Position numbers and translations under genes: made by a program. From Hyphomicrobiales bacterium (GTDB taxonomy: Bacteria > Pseudomonadota > Alphaproteobacteria > Rhizobiales > Beijerinckiaceae), in the NCBI GenBank assembly GCA_027489955.1, contig JAIXYZ010000011.1, positions 310,001 through 374,000 of the forward strand: a stretch of DNA of 64,000 nt. Direction: 5' to 3'. Shown here piece by piece: positions 13,692 through 24,412 of the stretch (position 1 is its first letter; the number at the start of each line of letters is the position of its first letter). The notes below the pieces were generated by a model, which had not been told where the DNA came from, searched no databases, and saw nothing but the letters and a program-made list of their open reading frames with translations.

Positions 13692-14609
13692 TCAGTCGGG
13701 AAGGCCGATCCGCCGGATCTCCCAGTGCAGGTCGACGCCGCTCGTCGCCTTCACGCGGGCGCGCACCTCCTCCCCGAGCCGCTCGATGTCCGCGGCCTTT
13801 GCGGCGCCGTGGTTGATCAGGAAGTTGCAGTGCATCTCGGAGACCTGCGCGTCGCCGATCCGGTAGCCGCGGCAGCCGGCGGCGTCGATCAGCTCCCAGG
13901 CCCTGCGCCCGTCCGGGTTGCGGAAGGTCGAACCGCCGGTGCGGGTGTTGACCGGCTGCGTCGTGGAGCGGGCCTCGGTGATGCGGTTCATCTCCGCGAG
14001 GATCGTCTCCGGGTCGCCCGCCCGGCCCTGGAACGTCGCCTCGACAAAGATGAAGTCCTCCGGCACGCCGCAATGGCGGTAGGAAAAGCCCATCTGCGCG
14101 AGGCTGAGCGTATGCGGCCGGCCCTCGCCATCCAGCGCCCGCGCCTCCACCAGCACGTCCTTCACCTCGCCGCCATAGGCGCCGCCGTTCATCCGCAACG
14201 CCCCGCCGATGGCGCCGGGAATGCCGCGCAGGAAGGACAGGCCGTCGATGCCCGCTTCCGCCGCCGCGCGGGCGACTTTCACGTCCGGCGCGCCCGCCCC
14301 GGCCCGCACGCGCAGGCCGTCCGTGCCGATGCGGGCGAAGGCCTTGCCCAGCCGGATGACCACGCCGGGAACGCCGCCATCCCGCACCAGCAGGTTGGAG
14401 CCCAGCCCGACGACGGTGACCGGCAGGTCCCGCGGGCGCCCTTTGAGGAACGCGGCAAGGTCCTCCTCGTCGGCCGGCGTGAACAGGACCTGCGCCGGCC
14501 CGCCCGTGCGGAACCAGGAGAGCGGGGCCATGGGCGCATTGGCCTCAAGCTCGCCCCTGATGCCGGGGACGGCCTGGCGGATCTCCGATGTGATGTCCGG
14601 GAAGGTCAT
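13692..14609 (-). CDS. murB: UDP-N-acetylenolpyruvoylglucosamine reductase
   Basis: MurB reduces the enolpyruvyl group on UDP-GlcNAc with NADPH and FAD to give UDP-MurNAc. The protein has 305 residues and is of the shorter type II form. It shows the FAD-binding segments SWFRTGGPAQVLFTPA, VVGLGSNLLVRDGGVPGVVI and FLRGIPGAIGGALRMNGGAYG, and the catalytic serine region TGGSTFRNPDGRRAWELI. It is separated from murC by 278 bases holding an inverted-repeat element, and from ddl by a second repeat. Confidence 0.96.
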   Translation of the reverse strand: MTFPDITSEIRQAVPGIRGELEANAPMAPLSWFRTGGPAQVLFTPADEEDLAAFLKGRPRDLPVTVVGLGSNLLVRDGGVPGVVIRLGKAFARIGTDGLRVRAGAGAPDVKVARAAAEAGIDGLSFLRGIPGAIGGALRMNGGAYGGEVKDVLVEARALDGEGRPHTLSLAQMGFSYRHCGVPEDFIFVEATFQGRAGDPETILAEMNRITEARSTTQPVNTRTGGSTFRNPDGRRAWELIDAAGCRGYRIGDAQVSEMHCNFLINHGAAKAADIERLGEEVRARVKATSGVDLHWEIRRIGLPD

Positions 14610-14626
14610 TGGGGGCCGCTGCTACT

Positions 14627-14867
14627 CCCTCTCCCCGGACACGGGGAGAGGGCTGGGGTGAGGGGCGGATGGCATTGGCTGCACTCCGTCGTCAAGAGCG
14701 GCGAAGATTACGGCCGCCAACCGGAGCGGATTTCCGGTAACCGGCGTTCGGCTGGCGTGGCGGCGCGTCGCAGGGATCGGGCGCGGGCAGTGCTCAAGGA
14801 CGGAATCCGGAAGACTGGGACGGCCGCCCCTCACCCTAGCCCTCTCCCCGCCTTGCGAGGAGAGGGG
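14627..14867. repeat. MITE-like inverted-repeat element in murC-murB gap
   Basis: Two G/C-rich modules face each other across about 160 bases. The left module (14627-14665) is a hairpin with CCCTCTCCCCG and its complement, followed by GCTGGGGTGAGGGG. The right module (14827-14867) carries the reverse complement, CCCCTCACCCTAGC, followed by CCCTCTCCCC. The sequence between them shows no coding potential. The layout is that of a paired palindromic element. There is no transposase. Confidence 0.7.
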
Positions 14868-14887
14868 AGCGCGCGCCTTTGTCAGCC

Positions 14888-16291
14888 TCACCCCCGTGCC
14901 GCGAGTTCTCCCGGCAGGGCGTAGGCCCAGTTGGTGATGGTTCCCGCGCCCAGGCACACGACGTAGTCGCCGGGTTTGGCGAGGCCTGCGACCAGGCCGG
15001 CAAGCTCGGCGGGATCGTCCATCGCCAGGACCTGACGGTGGCCGCGCGCCTTGAGGCCCGCCACGAGATCGTCGCGGCTGGCGCCCGGGATCGGCTGCTC
15101 GCCGGCCGCGTAGACCGGCGCGACGATGACCGCGTCGGCATCGTTGAAGCAGGTGCAGAAATCGTTGAACAGCGCGGACAGGCGCGTGTAGCGGTGCGGC
15201 TGCACCACGGCGATGACCTGCCCGGAGGTCGAGGCGCGCGCGGCGCGCAGCACCGCCGCGATCTCCACCGGATGGTGTCCGTAATCGTCGAAGATCGTCG
15301 CGCCGTTCCAATCGCCCGTGCGGGTGAAGCGGCGCTTGACGCCGCCGAACCCCGAGAGGGCCTTGCGGATCTGGTCCGGCGTCATGCCCAGTTCGTGCGC
15401 CACCGCCACCGCGGCCGTCGCGTTGAGGGCGTTGTGATGGCCCGGCATCGGCAGGACGAGGTCTTCCACGAGCGTCGTCTCGCCCGACAGCCGCTCGCGG
15501 ATGATGACGGCGAACCGCGACCGCCCCCCGGTCAGGTCGACATTGACCAGGCGGGCGTCGGCCTGCGGGTTCTCGCCGTAGGTGATGACCCGCCGGTCCT
15601 CGATCCGCCCCACGAGGTCCTGCACCGTGGGGTGATCGATGCACATCACGGCGAAGCCGTAGAAGGGCAGATTCTCCACGAAGGAGCGGAAGGCGTCCTT
15701 GATGGCGTCGAAGGTCTTGAAGTGGTCCAGATGCTCCGGATCGATATTGGTGACGATCGCGACGTCGGCCGGCAGCTTCAGGAACGTGCCGTCGGATTCG
15801 TCGGCCTCCACCACCATCCAGTCGCCGCCGCCCATGCGGGCATTGGTGCCGTAGGCGTTGATGATGCCCCCGTTGATGACGGTGGGATCGAAGCCGCCGC
15901 CGTCGAGCAGGGTCGCGACCATGGAGGTCGTCGTCGTCTTGCCGTGGGTGCCGGCGATGGCGACGCAGGTCTTCAGCCGCATCAGCTCGGCCAGCATCTC
16001 CGCGCGGCGCACCACCGGCAGGCGCTTCTCGCGCGCGGCGGCCAGTTCGGGATTGTCGCGCTTGATCGCGGTCGAGACCACGACCACGGCCGCTTCGCCG
16101 AGATTCTCGGCCCGGTGGCCGACGAAGGTGGCGATGCCCTTGGCCGCCAGGCGCTTCACGTTGGCGTTGTCGGCCGCGTCGGACCCCTGCACCGTATAGC
16201 CGAGATTGTGCAGGACCTCGGCGATGCCGGACATGCCGATGCCGCCGATGCCGATGAAATGGATGGGTCCCAGGGAACGGGGCAGCTTCAT
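14888..16291 (-). CDS. murC: UDP-N-acetylmuramate--L-alanine ligase
   Basis: MurC adds L-alanine to UDP-MurNAc, the first stem-peptide step. The protein has 467 residues. It has the nucleotide-fold start [17 protein letters not shown], the ATP-binding motif GTHGKTT at 114-120, the Mur-ligase segments [11 protein letters not shown] and [11 protein letters not shown], and the C-terminal domain entry [11 protein letters not shown] followed by [15 protein letters not shown]. The ATG at 16291 is 37 bases after murG. Confidence 0.97.
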   Translation of the reverse strand: MKLPRSLGPIHFIGIGGIGMSGIAEVLHNLGYTVQGSDAADNANVKRLAAKGIATFVGHRAENLGEAAVVVVSTAIKRDNPELAAAREKRLPVVRRAEMLAELMRLKTCVAIAGTHGKTTTTSMVATLLDGGGFDPTVINGGIINAYGTNARMGGGDWMVVEADESDGTFLKLPADVAIVTNIDPEHLDHFKTFDAIKDAFRSFVENLPFYGFAVMCIDHPTVQDLVGRIEDRRVITYGENPQADARLVNVDLTGGRSRFAVIIRERLSGETTLVEDLVLPMPGHHNALNATAAVAVAHELGMTPDQIRKALSGFGGVKRRFTRTGDWNGATIFDDYGHHPVEIAAVLRAARASTSGQVIAVVQPHRYTRLSALFNDFCTCFNDADAVIVAPVYAAGEQPIPGASRDDLVAGLKARGHRQVLAMDDPAELAGLVAGLAKPGDYVVCLGAGTITNWAYALPGELAARG

Positions 16292-16328
16292 GGATCGGAC
16301 CTTGCGGGCGGAAAGGGACGGAACGGGT

Positions 16329-17429
16329 TCAGGCGCGTGCGGCGCGGGCCAGGACGAGCGCGGCGAGCCGGTCGGCGGCGTCGGGGCGCCCGGCGGTCTT
16401 CGCCGCTCGCGCGGCCTCGGTCAAGCGCTCGGGCTCGTTCATGCGCAGGGCGAGCTCCTCGGCCAGCCGCTCCGGCGTGAAGTCGCCCTGGGCGATGACC
16501 GTCGCCGCGCCGATATCCCCCAGGCTGCGGGCATTGGCCGCCTGGTCCTGGTCGAGCGCCCCCGGCAGCGGCACGAGGATGGACGGCCGGCCGATGGCGG
16601 CAAGCTCGGCGACTGTCGAGGCGCCCGAGCGGCCGAGCACCAGGTGACTTTCAGCGATGCGGCGCGGCAGGTCCTTGAAGAAGGGCTCCACGTCCGCCTT
16701 CATCTGGTAATGGTCGTAGAAGGCCTTCACGCGGGTCAAGTCCTCGCCGCGGGCCTGCTGGGTGACGACGAGCCGCTTGATGAGCTCGCCCGGCAGGCGC
16801 TTGATCGCCTCGGGCACGACATCGGCCATGACGCGGGCGCCCTGGCTTCCGCCGAAAACCAGCAGCCGCAGCTTTCCGCCCTTGAGCGCCGGCGGATAAG
16901 GCTCGCCCGCCACCGCCAATACCTGCTCGCGCACGGGATTGCCGACATGGACGAGCTTGTCCTCCTCCACCCCGTGGCCGCGCACTGTGGCAAAGCCCGT
17001 GGCGATCGTGCCCACGCGGCCTGCCAGGAACCGGTTGGCCCGGCCCATGACGGCGTTCTGCTCGTGCAGGATCGTCGGAATGCCGAGGATCGAGGCGGCC
17101 AGGACCGGCGGCACCGTGGGGTAGCCGCCGAAGCCGACGACAGCGTCGGGCCTGATCCGGCGCAGCAGCAGCAGCGACTTCACCACGCCCAGGCTCAAGG
17201 TCGCCGCGGCCGAGGCCATCCGCAGCGGCGACCGGCCGGAGGGCGTCGCCGCCGGGACCTGGTGGATCGCATCCGGCCGGAAGCGCGAGACGAACTCGCT
17301 CGCCCGCCGGTCGGTGACCAGAACGGCTTCGGCGCCCCTTGCCTCCAGCGTCGCGGCCAGCGCCTCGGCGGGAAAGAGGTGGCCGCCGGTTCCGCCGGCG
17401 GCGAGCAGGATCAGGGGCTTTGCGGCCAT
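16329..17429 (-). CDS. murG: MurG, lipid II glycosyltransferase
   Basis: MurG transfers GlcNAc from UDP-GlcNAc to lipid I on the inner leaflet of the membrane, making lipid II. The 366-residue protein has the GT-B landmarks [18 protein letters not shown] (GGTGGH at 12-17), [41 protein letters not shown] and [20 protein letters not shown] with [14 protein letters not shown]. It begins seven bases after ftsW. Confidence 0.97.
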   Translation of the reverse strand: MAAKPLILLAAGGTGGHLFPAEALAATLEARGAEAVLVTDRRASEFVSRFRPDAIHQVPAATPSGRSPLRMASAAATLSLGVVKSLLLLRRIRPDAVVGFGGYPTVPPVLAASILGIPTILHEQNAVMGRANRFLAGRVGTIATGFATVRGHGVEEDKLVHVGNPVREQVLAVAGEPYPPALKGGKLRLLVFGGSQGARVMADVVPEAIKRLPGELIKRLVVTQQARGEDLTRVKAFYDHYQMKADVEPFFKDLPRRIAESHLVLGRSGASTVAELAAIGRPSILVPLPGALDQDQAANARSLGDIGAATVIAQGDFTPERLAEELALRMNEPERLTEAARAAKTAGRPDAADRLAALVLARAARA

Positions 17430-17436
17430 GACGGGT

Positions 17437-18594
17437 CTACGCTTCGCTGCGGCCGCGGGAGAAGGGACGCACGATCCGGTCCATGTACTCCGATCGTGGC
17501 CTTTTGCGGGTGACGGCGATGAGGAAGCCCATGCCGAGGGCCAGGGAGATCAGCGACGATCCGCCATAGGAGATGAAGGGCAGCGTCATGCCCTTGGCGG
17601 GCATGAGATGGACGTTGACCATCATGTTGATCGAGGCCTGGAGCCCGAAGAGCAGGATGAGACCGGTCGCGGCCAGCCGGCAGAAGGGCTCTTCTGCCCG
17701 CCGGGCCAGGAGCAGGCCGCGCAGGACGATGAAGGCGAACAGGCAGAGCACGGCAACGCAAACGACGATGCCGAACTCCTCCGCCGTCACGGCGAAGATG
17801 AAGTCGGTATGGGCGTCGGGCAGGATGCGCTTGACCGTGCCCTCGCCCGGCCCCTTGCCGAACCAGCCGCCGCGGCTGAACGAGGACAGGGCGGTGTCGA
17901 TCTGGAAGGAATCGCCGGACGACTTGTCGAGGAAGCGCTCGATGCGCGCCCGCACATGGGGTACGAATTCGTAGGCCGCCAGGGCCGCCAGGATCCCCGC
18001 GCCGCCGAAGCCCACGATCCACAGGGAGTGCAGGCCGGCGGCGAAGAACATGCCGCACCACACCAGCGTGATCAGCATCGTCTGCCCGAAATCGGGCTGC
18101 AGGATCAGCGGCACGATCGTCGCGGGCAGGAGCAGGATGCCCAGCAGCCCGCCCGGCATGTCCGATTTGCGCCCGCCCTCGGCGAAGAACCAGGCGGTGA
18201 GGACGACGAAGGCGGGCTTGACGAATTCCGAGGGCTGGACCGACACGCCGCCGAAGGACAGCCAGCGATGGGCGCCCTTGATCTCGGGCCCGAAATGCAG
18301 GGCGAGGATGATGCCGCCCATGGCGAACGCATAGGTGACCATCGCGGCCCGGCGCACATGGCGCAGCGAGAGGAACGACGTCGCGATCATTAGGCCGATG
18401 GCGGGGACGAGGAACAGGACCTGCCGGTTGACGAAATGGAACGTCGACAGGCCGAGGCGCTCGGCCACCGGCGGCCCGCCGGCCATGAGGAAGACCAGCC
18501 CCGCGATCATCAGCAGGCCGAGCCCGGCGATCAGCAGCCGGTCGACCGTCCACCACCATTCCCCGACAAGCGTGCGTTCGGCGCGCGAGACCAT
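17437..18594 (-). CDS. ftsW: Septal peptidoglycan polymerase FtsW
   Basis: FtsW is the SEDS-family glycosyltransferase that polymerises lipid II at the septum together with FtsI. The 385-residue protein has about ten hydrophobic segments and the SEDS landmarks FLVPAIGLM, GAHRWLSFGGVSVQPSEFVKPA (split here for length), QPDFGQTMLITLVWCGMFF and PAKGMTLPFISYGGSSLIS. The expected catalytic aspartate should lie in the loop after the KSSGDSFQIDTALSSFSRGG segment. It follows murD across a 334-base gap full of repeats. Confidence 0.96.
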   Translation of the reverse strand: MVSRAERTLVGEWWWTVDRLLIAGLGLLMIAGLVFLMAGGPPVAERLGLSTFHFVNRQVLFLVPAIGLMIATSFLSLRHVRRAAMVTYAFAMGGIILALHFGPEIKGAHRWLSFGGVSVQPSEFVKPAFVVLTAWFFAEGGRKSDMPGGLLGILLLPATIVPLILQPDFGQTMLITLVWCGMFFAAGLHSLWIVGFGGAGILAALAAYEFVPHVRARIERFLDKSSGDSFQIDTALSSFSRGGWFGKGPGEGTVKRILPDAHTDFIFAVTAEEFGIVVCVAVLCLFAFIVLRGLLLARRAEEPFCRLAATGLILLFGLQASINMMVNVHLMPAKGMTLPFISYGGSSLISLALGMGFLIAVTRKRPRSEYMDRIVRPFSRGRSEA

Positions 18595-18928
18595 GCGACG
18601 TCAATCCCGATAGAGCGGCGCCCGGAAGCGGACGCACGCGGCCGATCAGACCTCACGCCATTGTGGTGAACGGGCGGTTAAGGGAAGCTTGAAAGACGCC
18701 GCGCCATCGCACGCAGCTTCTGCTCCGTCCCTCGCGGCCGAAGCCACATCCGGGCCTGTCATCCCCGGCGAGCGAAGCGAGGGAAGGGGATCCAGGCCCG
18801 TGCCGGCCGCGCGCTCCGAGGCCGGCGTTTTCTGGATCCCCTTCCCGGCGCGTTCCGCGCCGCCGGGGATGACACCCTTGTCGTCATCGCGAGCGAAGCG
18901 AAGCGATCCGGAGCAGCGATGGTGCGGC
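18595..18928. repeat. ftsW-murD gap: paired inverted repeats
   Basis: This 334-base gap has no gene. It holds an inverted pair of the GGATCC-type repeat: left arm 18757-18795 and right arm 18832-18874, separated by 36 bases. A further unit at 18882-18914 reads CGTCATCGCGAGCGAAGCG and onward to GGAGC; a near relative lies at 29188-29220. The arms can fold into one long hairpin on either strand. Whether the hairpin stops or only slows the dcw transcript cannot be told from sequence. Confidence 0.8.
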
Positions 18929-20251
18929 CTACCGCGCAAAACCCGGCAGCGCCGAAACGAGCGTGCGGAAATGATCGCCGCGGACCTCGAAGTTCGGGTA
19001 TTGGTCGTAGGACGCGCAGGCGGGCGAGAGCAGCACGACCGGCGCGGGCGCCTTCGAGGCGAGCGCATCCTGCGCCGCCTTCGCCACCGCGACATCCATC
19101 GTGCCGCATCGCTCGAACGGCACCGTCCCGTCCAGCGTCGCCGCGAAGGCTTCGGTCGCGTCGCCGATGAGATAGGCCTTCTCGACGCGGGCAAACAGCG
19201 GCTCCAGCGGAGCGATGCCGCCTTCCTTGGCCTTGCCACCCAGGATCCAGAACACGCCATCCGAGAAGGACGAGAGCGCCTTCTCGGTGGAATCGGCGTT
19301 CGTCGCCTTGCTGTCGTTGACGAACACCACCGGGCCGACCCGGCCGATGGGTTCCAGCCGGTGCGCGAGGCCGCCGAAGCTCGAGAGCCCGCGGGCGATC
19401 TGCTCGCGGCTGAGGCCGACGGCGGCGGCGGCCGCCGCGGCGGCGGCGACGTTCTGGCCGTTATGGCGGCCGCGCAGGACGGGATGGGCGCTCACGTCCA
19501 GATAGGCGGCGGCATCCGCCGCCGTGATCGCCCCCAGCCGGGAGGGCGGGATGCGCGCGGCGATGGCCTTCGTCCAGGCGTCCTCGACCGCGACGACGGC
19601 CAGCTCCGCCCCTGCCACCAGCCGCTCCTTGATGGCGGCGTAGTTTTCCATCGTGCCGTGGCGGTCGAGGTGATCGGGCGTGACGTTGAGCAGCACGCCC
19701 ACGCTCGGCTTCAGCGACGGCGTCAGGTCGATCTGGAACGAGGACATCTCGACCACATGGACGCGGCCCGGGGCGGGCGGCTCCAGCGAGAGGATCGCCG
19801 TGCCGATATTGCCGCCCATCTGCACGTCCCGGCCCGCCTGGCGCAGCACATGGGCGATGAGCGCCGTCGTCGTCGACTTCCCGTTCGTGCCGGTGATGGC
19901 GACGAAGGGCGCGCCCGGCGCGATCGCCTCCCGCTCCCGGCAGAACAGCTCCAAGTCGCCGATGATCTCGATCCCGGCGGCCCTGGCCTTCTCCACGCTC
20001 CAGTGCGGCGAAGGATGCGTCAGCGGCACGCCCGGCGCGAGGACGAGCGCATCGAACGCGGTGAAATCCGCGTTCCGGAGGTCGCCCAGCGGGATGGACT
20101 TCGCCCGCGCCTTCTCCCGCCCCGCCTCGCCGTCGTCCCAGGCGGTGACGTGCGCGCCCCCTGCGACCAGCGCCTCGCAGGTGGCAAGCCCCGAGCCGCC
20201 GAGGCCGAAGACGGCGACGCGTTTGTCCCGGAAGGATGTGACGGGGGTCAT
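18929..20251 (-). CDS. murD: UDP-N-acetylmuramoyl-L-alanine--D-glutamate ligase
   Basis: MurD adds D-glutamate to UDP-MurNAc-L-Ala. The protein has 440 residues, with the N-terminal Rossmann-like start [18 protein letters not shown], the ATP motif GTNGKSTT at 121-128, [31 protein letters not shown] and the C-terminal substrate segments [23 protein letters not shown] (shortened) and [20 protein letters not shown]. Both neighbouring gaps (toward mraY and toward ftsW) contain dispersed repeats. Confidence 0.97.
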   Translation of the reverse strand: MTPVTSFRDKRVAVFGLGGSGLATCEALVAGGAHVTAWDDGEAGREKARAKSIPLGDLRNADFTAFDALVLAPGVPLTHPSPHWSVEKARAAGIEIIGDLELFCREREAIAPGAPFVAITGTNGKSTTTALIAHVLRQAGRDVQMGGNIGTAILSLEPPAPGRVHVVEMSSFQIDLTPSLKPSVGVLLNVTPDHLDRHGTMENYAAIKERLVAGAELAVVAVEDAWTKAIAARIPPSRLGAITAADAAAYLDVSAHPVLRGRHNGQNVAAAAAAAAAVGLSREQIARGLSSFGGLAHRLEPIGRVGPVVFVNDSKATNADSTEKALSSFSDGVFWILGGKAKEGGIAPLEPLFARVEKAYLIGDATEAFAATLDGTVPFERCGTMDVAVAKAAQDALASKAPAPVVLLSPACASYDQYPNFEVRGDHFRTLVSALPGFAR

Positions 20252-20441
20252 GGAACCATCATCATGGGAACGAGTGTCCGAAAGGAAGTGTGAGCCATTC
20301 CGCGGCTGTCATCCCCGGCCGGAGCGCGAAGCGCGGAGGGGAAGGGGATCCAGGACACCGGCCGTCCTGCGCAAGGCCAACCAATGTCTGGATCCCCTTC
20401 CCTCGCTGCGCTCGCCGGGGATGACAGCGTGGAGACGCCGC
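20252..20441. repeat. mraY-murD gap: inverted pair of GGATCC-type repeats
   Basis: The 190-base gap holds a left arm at 20307-20353 (inverted orientation, inner part GGAGCGCGAAGCGCGGAGG) and a right arm at 20388-20426 identical in its core to the copy at 13635-13673. The two arms are separated by 34 bases and face each other, as at 18757-18874. No coding frame of note is present. Confidence 0.8.
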
Positions 20442-21527
20442 TCACCGCAGCTTCAGCGTGGCGAGGCCGACGAGCGCCAGCACGACCGAGATGATCCAGA
20501 AGCGGATGACGACCTGCGGCTCGGTCCAGCCCAGCTTCTCGAAATGATGGTGGATCGGCGCCATCCTGAAGACGCGCTTTCCGGTCAGCTTGAACGACGT
20601 AACCTGGATGATGACCGACATCGCCTCCAGCACGAACAGGCCGCCGACGATGGCCAGAACGATCTCGTGCTTGGCGGCCACGGCGATGGTGCCGAGCAGG
20701 CCGCCGAGCGCCAGCGAACCGGTATCGCCCATGAAGATCTGCGCTGGCGGCGCGTTGAACCAGAGAAAGCCGATCCCGGCGCCGATGAGCGCCCCGCAGA
20801 TGACGGCGAGCTCGCCGGTTCCCGGCACGAAATGGATCTGCAGGTAGGTGGCGAAGTTCGCATTGCCGGAGAGGTAGGCGATGAAGCCGAACGTGCCTGC
20901 GGCGATCATGACCGGGACGATGGCGAGCCCGTCCAGCCCGTCGGTGAGGTTCACGGCGTTGCCGGCCGCCACGATGACGAAGGCGCCGAAGATCGTGAAG
21001 AAGATGCCCAGATCGATCAGCACGTCCTTGAAGAACGGCACCGCCAGCTTGTTGGAAAGCGCGGGCGCGGCCACGTAGGAGATCGCGACGCAGGCGGCGG
21101 CACCGATCAGCGCCTCGATGGTCAGCCTCGCCTTGCCCGAAAATCCCTTGTGGGACTGCTTCGTCACCTTCAGGAAATCGTCGTAGAAGCCGATGGCGCC
21201 GAAGCCGATGGTCACGAACAGCACGACCCATACATAGGGGTTGCGCAGGTTGGCCCAGAGCAGCGCCGAGACCAACACGCCCGACAGGATCATCAGGCCG
21301 CCCATCGTGGGCGTGCCGCGCTTGGTGAGCAGGTGCGATTCGGGCCCGTCCTCGCGGATGGGCTGGCCCTTGCCCTGGCGGATGCGCAGGGAGGCGATGA
21401 TCGCCGGGCCGAACCAGAAGACGACGAAAAGGGCGGTCGCCGTGGCGCCGCCCGTGCGGAAGGTGATGTAGCGGAAGACGTTCAGGAAGTTGAACGTCGC
21501 GCTGAAATCCGCGAGCCAGACGAGCAT
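20442..21527 (-). CDS. mraY: Phospho-MurNAc-pentapeptide transferase MraY
   Basis: MraY moves phospho-MurNAc-pentapeptide from UDP onto undecaprenyl phosphate to make lipid I. The 361-residue protein has about ten membrane segments. It shows the family blocks [60 protein letters not shown] and the HHH segment [13 protein letters not shown] chose the ATG at 21527; a frame running on to 22040 is out of phase with murF coding and is not the protein. It follows murF by 13 bases. Confidence 0.97.
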   Translation of the reverse strand: MLVWLADFSATFNFLNVFRYITFRTGGATATALFVVFWFGPAIIASLRIRQGKGQPIREDGPESHLLTKRGTPTMGGLMILSGVLVSALLWANLRNPYVWVVLFVTIGFGAIGFYDDFLKVTKQSHKGFSGKARLTIEALIGAAACVAISYVAAPALSNKLAVPFFKDVLIDLGIFFTIFGAFVIVAAGNAVNLTDGLDGLAIVPVMIAAGTFGFIAYLSGNANFATYLQIHFVPGTGELAVICGALIGAGIGFLWFNAPPAQIFMGDTGSLALGGLLGTIAVAAKHEIVLAIVGGLFVLEAMSVIIQVTSFKLTGKRVFRMAPIHHHFEKLGWTEPQVVIRFWIISVVLALVGLATLKLR

Positions 21528-21540
21528 CGATCGCCCCTTT

Positions 21541-22953
21541 TCAGGACTGGCCGGCGCTGTCGAGCGCGGCGATTGCCGCCACGATCCGCGAGACCAGGCT
21601 ACCCTTCGAACCTTTGACCATGACCACGTCGCCCGGGCGCAGGGCCGCGAGCACGGCGGGCTCCAAAGCGGCCGCGTCGGCGGCGTGGGCGCCCTGCCGC
21701 GAACCCGGCAGCGCCTGGAACAGATGCGCCATCTGCGCGCCGGACGCAAAGACGAGATCGATTCCCGCCGCATCCACGGGGCCGGCGAGTTCCGCATGCC
21801 ATTCGGCCGAGCGCGGGCCGAGCTCCAGCATATCGCCCAGCACGGCGATGCGCCGCCCATTGCCCGGAACGGGCAGCGCGGCGAAGGTCGCCAGCGCGGC
21901 GCGCATGGAGGCGGGATTGGCGTTGTAGGCGTCGTCGACCAGGACGACCTCGCCCCCGCCCGGCAGGCTGACCGTGCGGCGCAGGCCGCGTCCGGCCACC
22001 GGCCTGAGATCGGCCAGGGCGGCGGCCGCGGCGTCGACATCGGCCCCGAGCGCGTGCACGGCCGCGAGCACGGCGAGGCTGTTCAGCGCGTTGTGCTGGC
22101 CCGGCGTGCCGAGCGCGTAATCGACCCGGCGGCCGAAGATCGACGCTTCAACGCGGGAGCCTTCCGGGTCGAGCGCGATCGACAGGGCCCTGACATCGGC
22201 CTTCTCGTCCCGGCCGAAGGTGACGACCCGGCCCGCAGGTCCGGCCATGGCATGGGCCGACAGGCGGCCCCAGAAGGCGTTGTCGCGGTTGACGATGGCG
22301 GTGCCGCCCGGCTCCAGCCCGGCGAAGATCTCGCCCTTGGCGTCGGCGATGGCGTCCACCGAGGGGAACGCCTCGATATGGACGGGTTCGACGATCGTGA
22401 CGATGGCCACGTGCGGGCGAACCATGCGCGACAGCGGCCGGATCTCGTCCGGCGCGCTCATGCCCACCTCGAACACGCCGAAGCGCGTCTCGCGCGGCAT
22501 GCGCGACAGCGTCAGCGGCACGCCCCAATGGTTGTTGTACGACGCGACGGAGGCATGCGTCGCGCCCTGCCCGGCCAGGACGTGGCGAAGCGCCTCCTTG
22601 GTGCCGGTCTTGCCGACCGAGCCCGTGACGGCGGCGATGCGCGCATCCACCCGTGCCCGCGAGGCGCGGCCCAGGCGCTCCATGGCCGCCAGCACGTCGT
22701 CGACGACAAGCAGCGCCCCACGCCCGGCGAGGGACGGCCCATGGGCCGCGTCCACCACGGCGGCGCAGGCGCCCTTGTCCAGGGCGGCGGCGACGAAGTC
22801 GTGCCCGTCGCGCTCGCCCTTCAGGGCGAAGAAAAGGTCGCCCGGCTGCAATGTGCGCGTGTCGATCGAGGCGCCGCCCGCGGCGCTGACGGCGCCCTCG
22901 GGCCGGGCGTCGAGCCCCGCGACCAGTTCCCCGACCTCCCACAGCCAGCTCAT
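21541..22953 (-). CDS. murF: UDP-MurNAc-tripeptide--D-alanyl-D-alanine ligase
   Basis: MurF attaches the D-Ala-D-Ala dipeptide made by Ddl, completing the UDP-MurNAc-pentapeptide. The protein has 470 residues with the ATP motif [10 protein letters not shown] at 111-120, [27 protein letters not shown], and [21 protein letters not shown]. Its start overlaps the murE stop by four bases (ATGA). It supplies MraY, the next gene. Confidence 0.96.
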   Translation of the reverse strand: MSWLWEVGELVAGLDARPEGAVSAAGGASIDTRTLQPGDLFFALKGERDGHDFVAAALDKGACAAVVDAAHGPSLAGRGALLVVDDVLAAMERLGRASRARVDARIAAVTGSVGKTGTKEALRHVLAGQGATHASVASYNNHWGVPLTLSRMPRETRFGVFEVGMSAPDEIRPLSRMVRPHVAIVTIVEPVHIEAFPSVDAIADAKGEIFAGLEPGGTAIVNRDNAFWGRLSAHAMAGPAGRVVTFGRDEKADVRALSIALDPEGSRVEASIFGRRVDYALGTPGQHNALNSLAVLAAVHALGADVDAAAAALADLRPVAGRGLRRTVSLPGGGEVVLVDDAYNANPASMRAALATFAALPVPGNGRRIAVLGDMLELGPRSAEWHAELAGPVDAAGIDLVFASGAQMAHLFQALPGSRQGAHAADAAALEPAVLAALRPGDVVMVKGSKGSLVSRIVAAIAALDSAGQS

Positions 22954-24398
22954 GCGCCGCGCTCCGCGATGGCCGCCCGCACCACGTCGTGGTCGGAGAA
23001 CGGCAGGGTCCTGTCGCCGACGATCTGTCCCGTCTCGTGGCCCTTGCCGGCGACGACCAGGACGTCGCCCGGCTCCAGCAGCCCGACGGCGGCGGCGATG
23101 GCTTCCGCCCGGTCGCAGATCTCGCGCGCCAGCGGCGCGGCATCGAGGATCTGCGCGCGGATGGAGGCCGGGTCCTCGCTGCGGGGATTGTCGTCGGTGA
23201 CGATGACGATGTCGGCCTTGCGCGCCGCGATGTCGCCCATGACGGGGCGCTTGCCCCGGTCCCGGTCGCCGCCGCAGCCGAAGACGCAGACCAGCCGGCC
23301 CGTCGCGAACGGCCGGAGCGCGTCGAGCACCTGGTCCAGCGCGTCGGGCTTGTGGGCGTAGTCCACCACGCAGAGGGCGCCGTTCACCTCGCCCACCCGC
23401 TCCAGGCGCCCCGGCACCCCGGTCAGGTGCGCGAGCTGCGTGAGGACGGCGGCAGCCTCCTCGCCGGCAGCGATGGCAAGGCCTGCCGCGACGAGGGCGT
23501 TGGAGGCCTGGAAACCGCCGACCAGCGGCAGCGCCACCTCGTGGCGCCGGCCCGCGGCCTCGATCGTCAGGAGCTGGCCGAAGCCGCGGCGCTCGTTGGA
23601 GATCAGGCGCAGCGTCTCGCCGGCGGCGCCGACGGTGATGAGCGTCTGCCGGCGCGCCCTCGCGGCCTCGATCACGCGGTCCGCTTCCGCCCCGTCCGCG
23701 TTGACGACCGCGACGCCGGCCTTCGGCAGCAGCGTGTCGAACAGCCGGAGCTTCGCCTTCAGGTAATCCTCGAGCGTGGGATGATAATCGAGGTGGTCGC
23801 GGCCCAGATTGGTGAACCCGGCGGCCGCCAGGCGCACCCCGTCCAGCCGCCGCTGGTCGAGCCCGTGGGAGGAGGCTTCCATAGCCAGGTGCGTGATCCC
23901 CTCCCCGGCCAGCCCGTCCAGCGCCTCGTGGAGGCTGACCGGATCGGGGGTGGTGAGCGAGCCGTAGCGCGCACCGCCGGGAGTGACGATGCCGACCGTT
24001 CCCAGGCTGGCGGCCTGTCGGCCGAGCCCGGCAAGGATCTGGCGGGTGAAGTCGACGACGGAGCTCTTCCCGCTCGTGCCGGTCACGGCGAGCACGCAGG
24101 CCGGCTGGCGGGGATGGAAGGCGGCGGCGGCCTGGGCGAGCGCGCGCCTTGCGTCCGGCACCCGGACATAGGCGGCGGCCGGGTCGAGGCCTGCGGGGGG
24201 CGGCACCTCGGCGACGATGGCGGCGGCCCCGGCGGCAAGCGCCTGGGGGATGAAGGCGGATCCGTCCGCCTTCGAGCCGGCAAGCGCGAAGAACGCGAAG
24301 CCGGGACCGACGCGCCGGCTGTCGGCGGTCAGGCCGGAGACCGGAAGTGCCGCCAGCTCGGGCGGGACATGGCCGGGAAGGAGGTCACCGAGTCGCAT
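22950..24398 (-). CDS. murE: UDP-MurNAc-L-Ala-D-Glu--meso-diaminopimelate ligase
   Basis: MurE adds the third stem residue. The 482-residue protein has the ATP motif GTSGKSS near 107-113, MEASSHGLDQRRLDGVR, FTNLGRDHLDYH and CVVDYAHKPDALDQVL. The C-terminal motif DNPRSEDP marks specificity for meso-diaminopimelate, as expected in a Gram-negative. It starts 14 bases after ftsI and overlaps murF by 4 bases. Confidence 0.97.
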   Translation of the reverse strand: MRLGDLLPGHVPPELAALPVSGLTADSRRVGPGFAFFALAGSKADGSAFIPQALAAGAAAIVAEVPPPAGLDPAAAYVRVPDARRALAQAAAAFHPRQPACVLAVTGTSGKSSVVDFTRQILAGLGRQAASLGTVGIVTPGGARYGSLTTPDPVSLHEALDGLAGEGITHLAMEASSHGLDQRRLDGVRLAAAGFTNLGRDHLDYHPTLEDYLKAKLRLFDTLLPKAGVAVVNADGAEADRVIEAARARRQTLITVGAAGETLRLISNERRGFGQLLTIEAAGRRHEVALPLVGGFQASNALVAAGLAIAAGEEAAAVLTQLAHLTGVPGRLERVGEVNGALCVVDYAHKPDALDQVLDALRPFATGRLVCVFGCGGDRDRGKRPVMGDIAARKADIVIVTDDNPRSEDPASIRAQILDAAPLAREICDRAEAIAAAVGLLEPGDVLVVAGKGHETGQIVGDRTLPFSDHDVVRAAIAERGA

Positions 24399-24412
24399 CG
24401 GTTAGGGCGATA

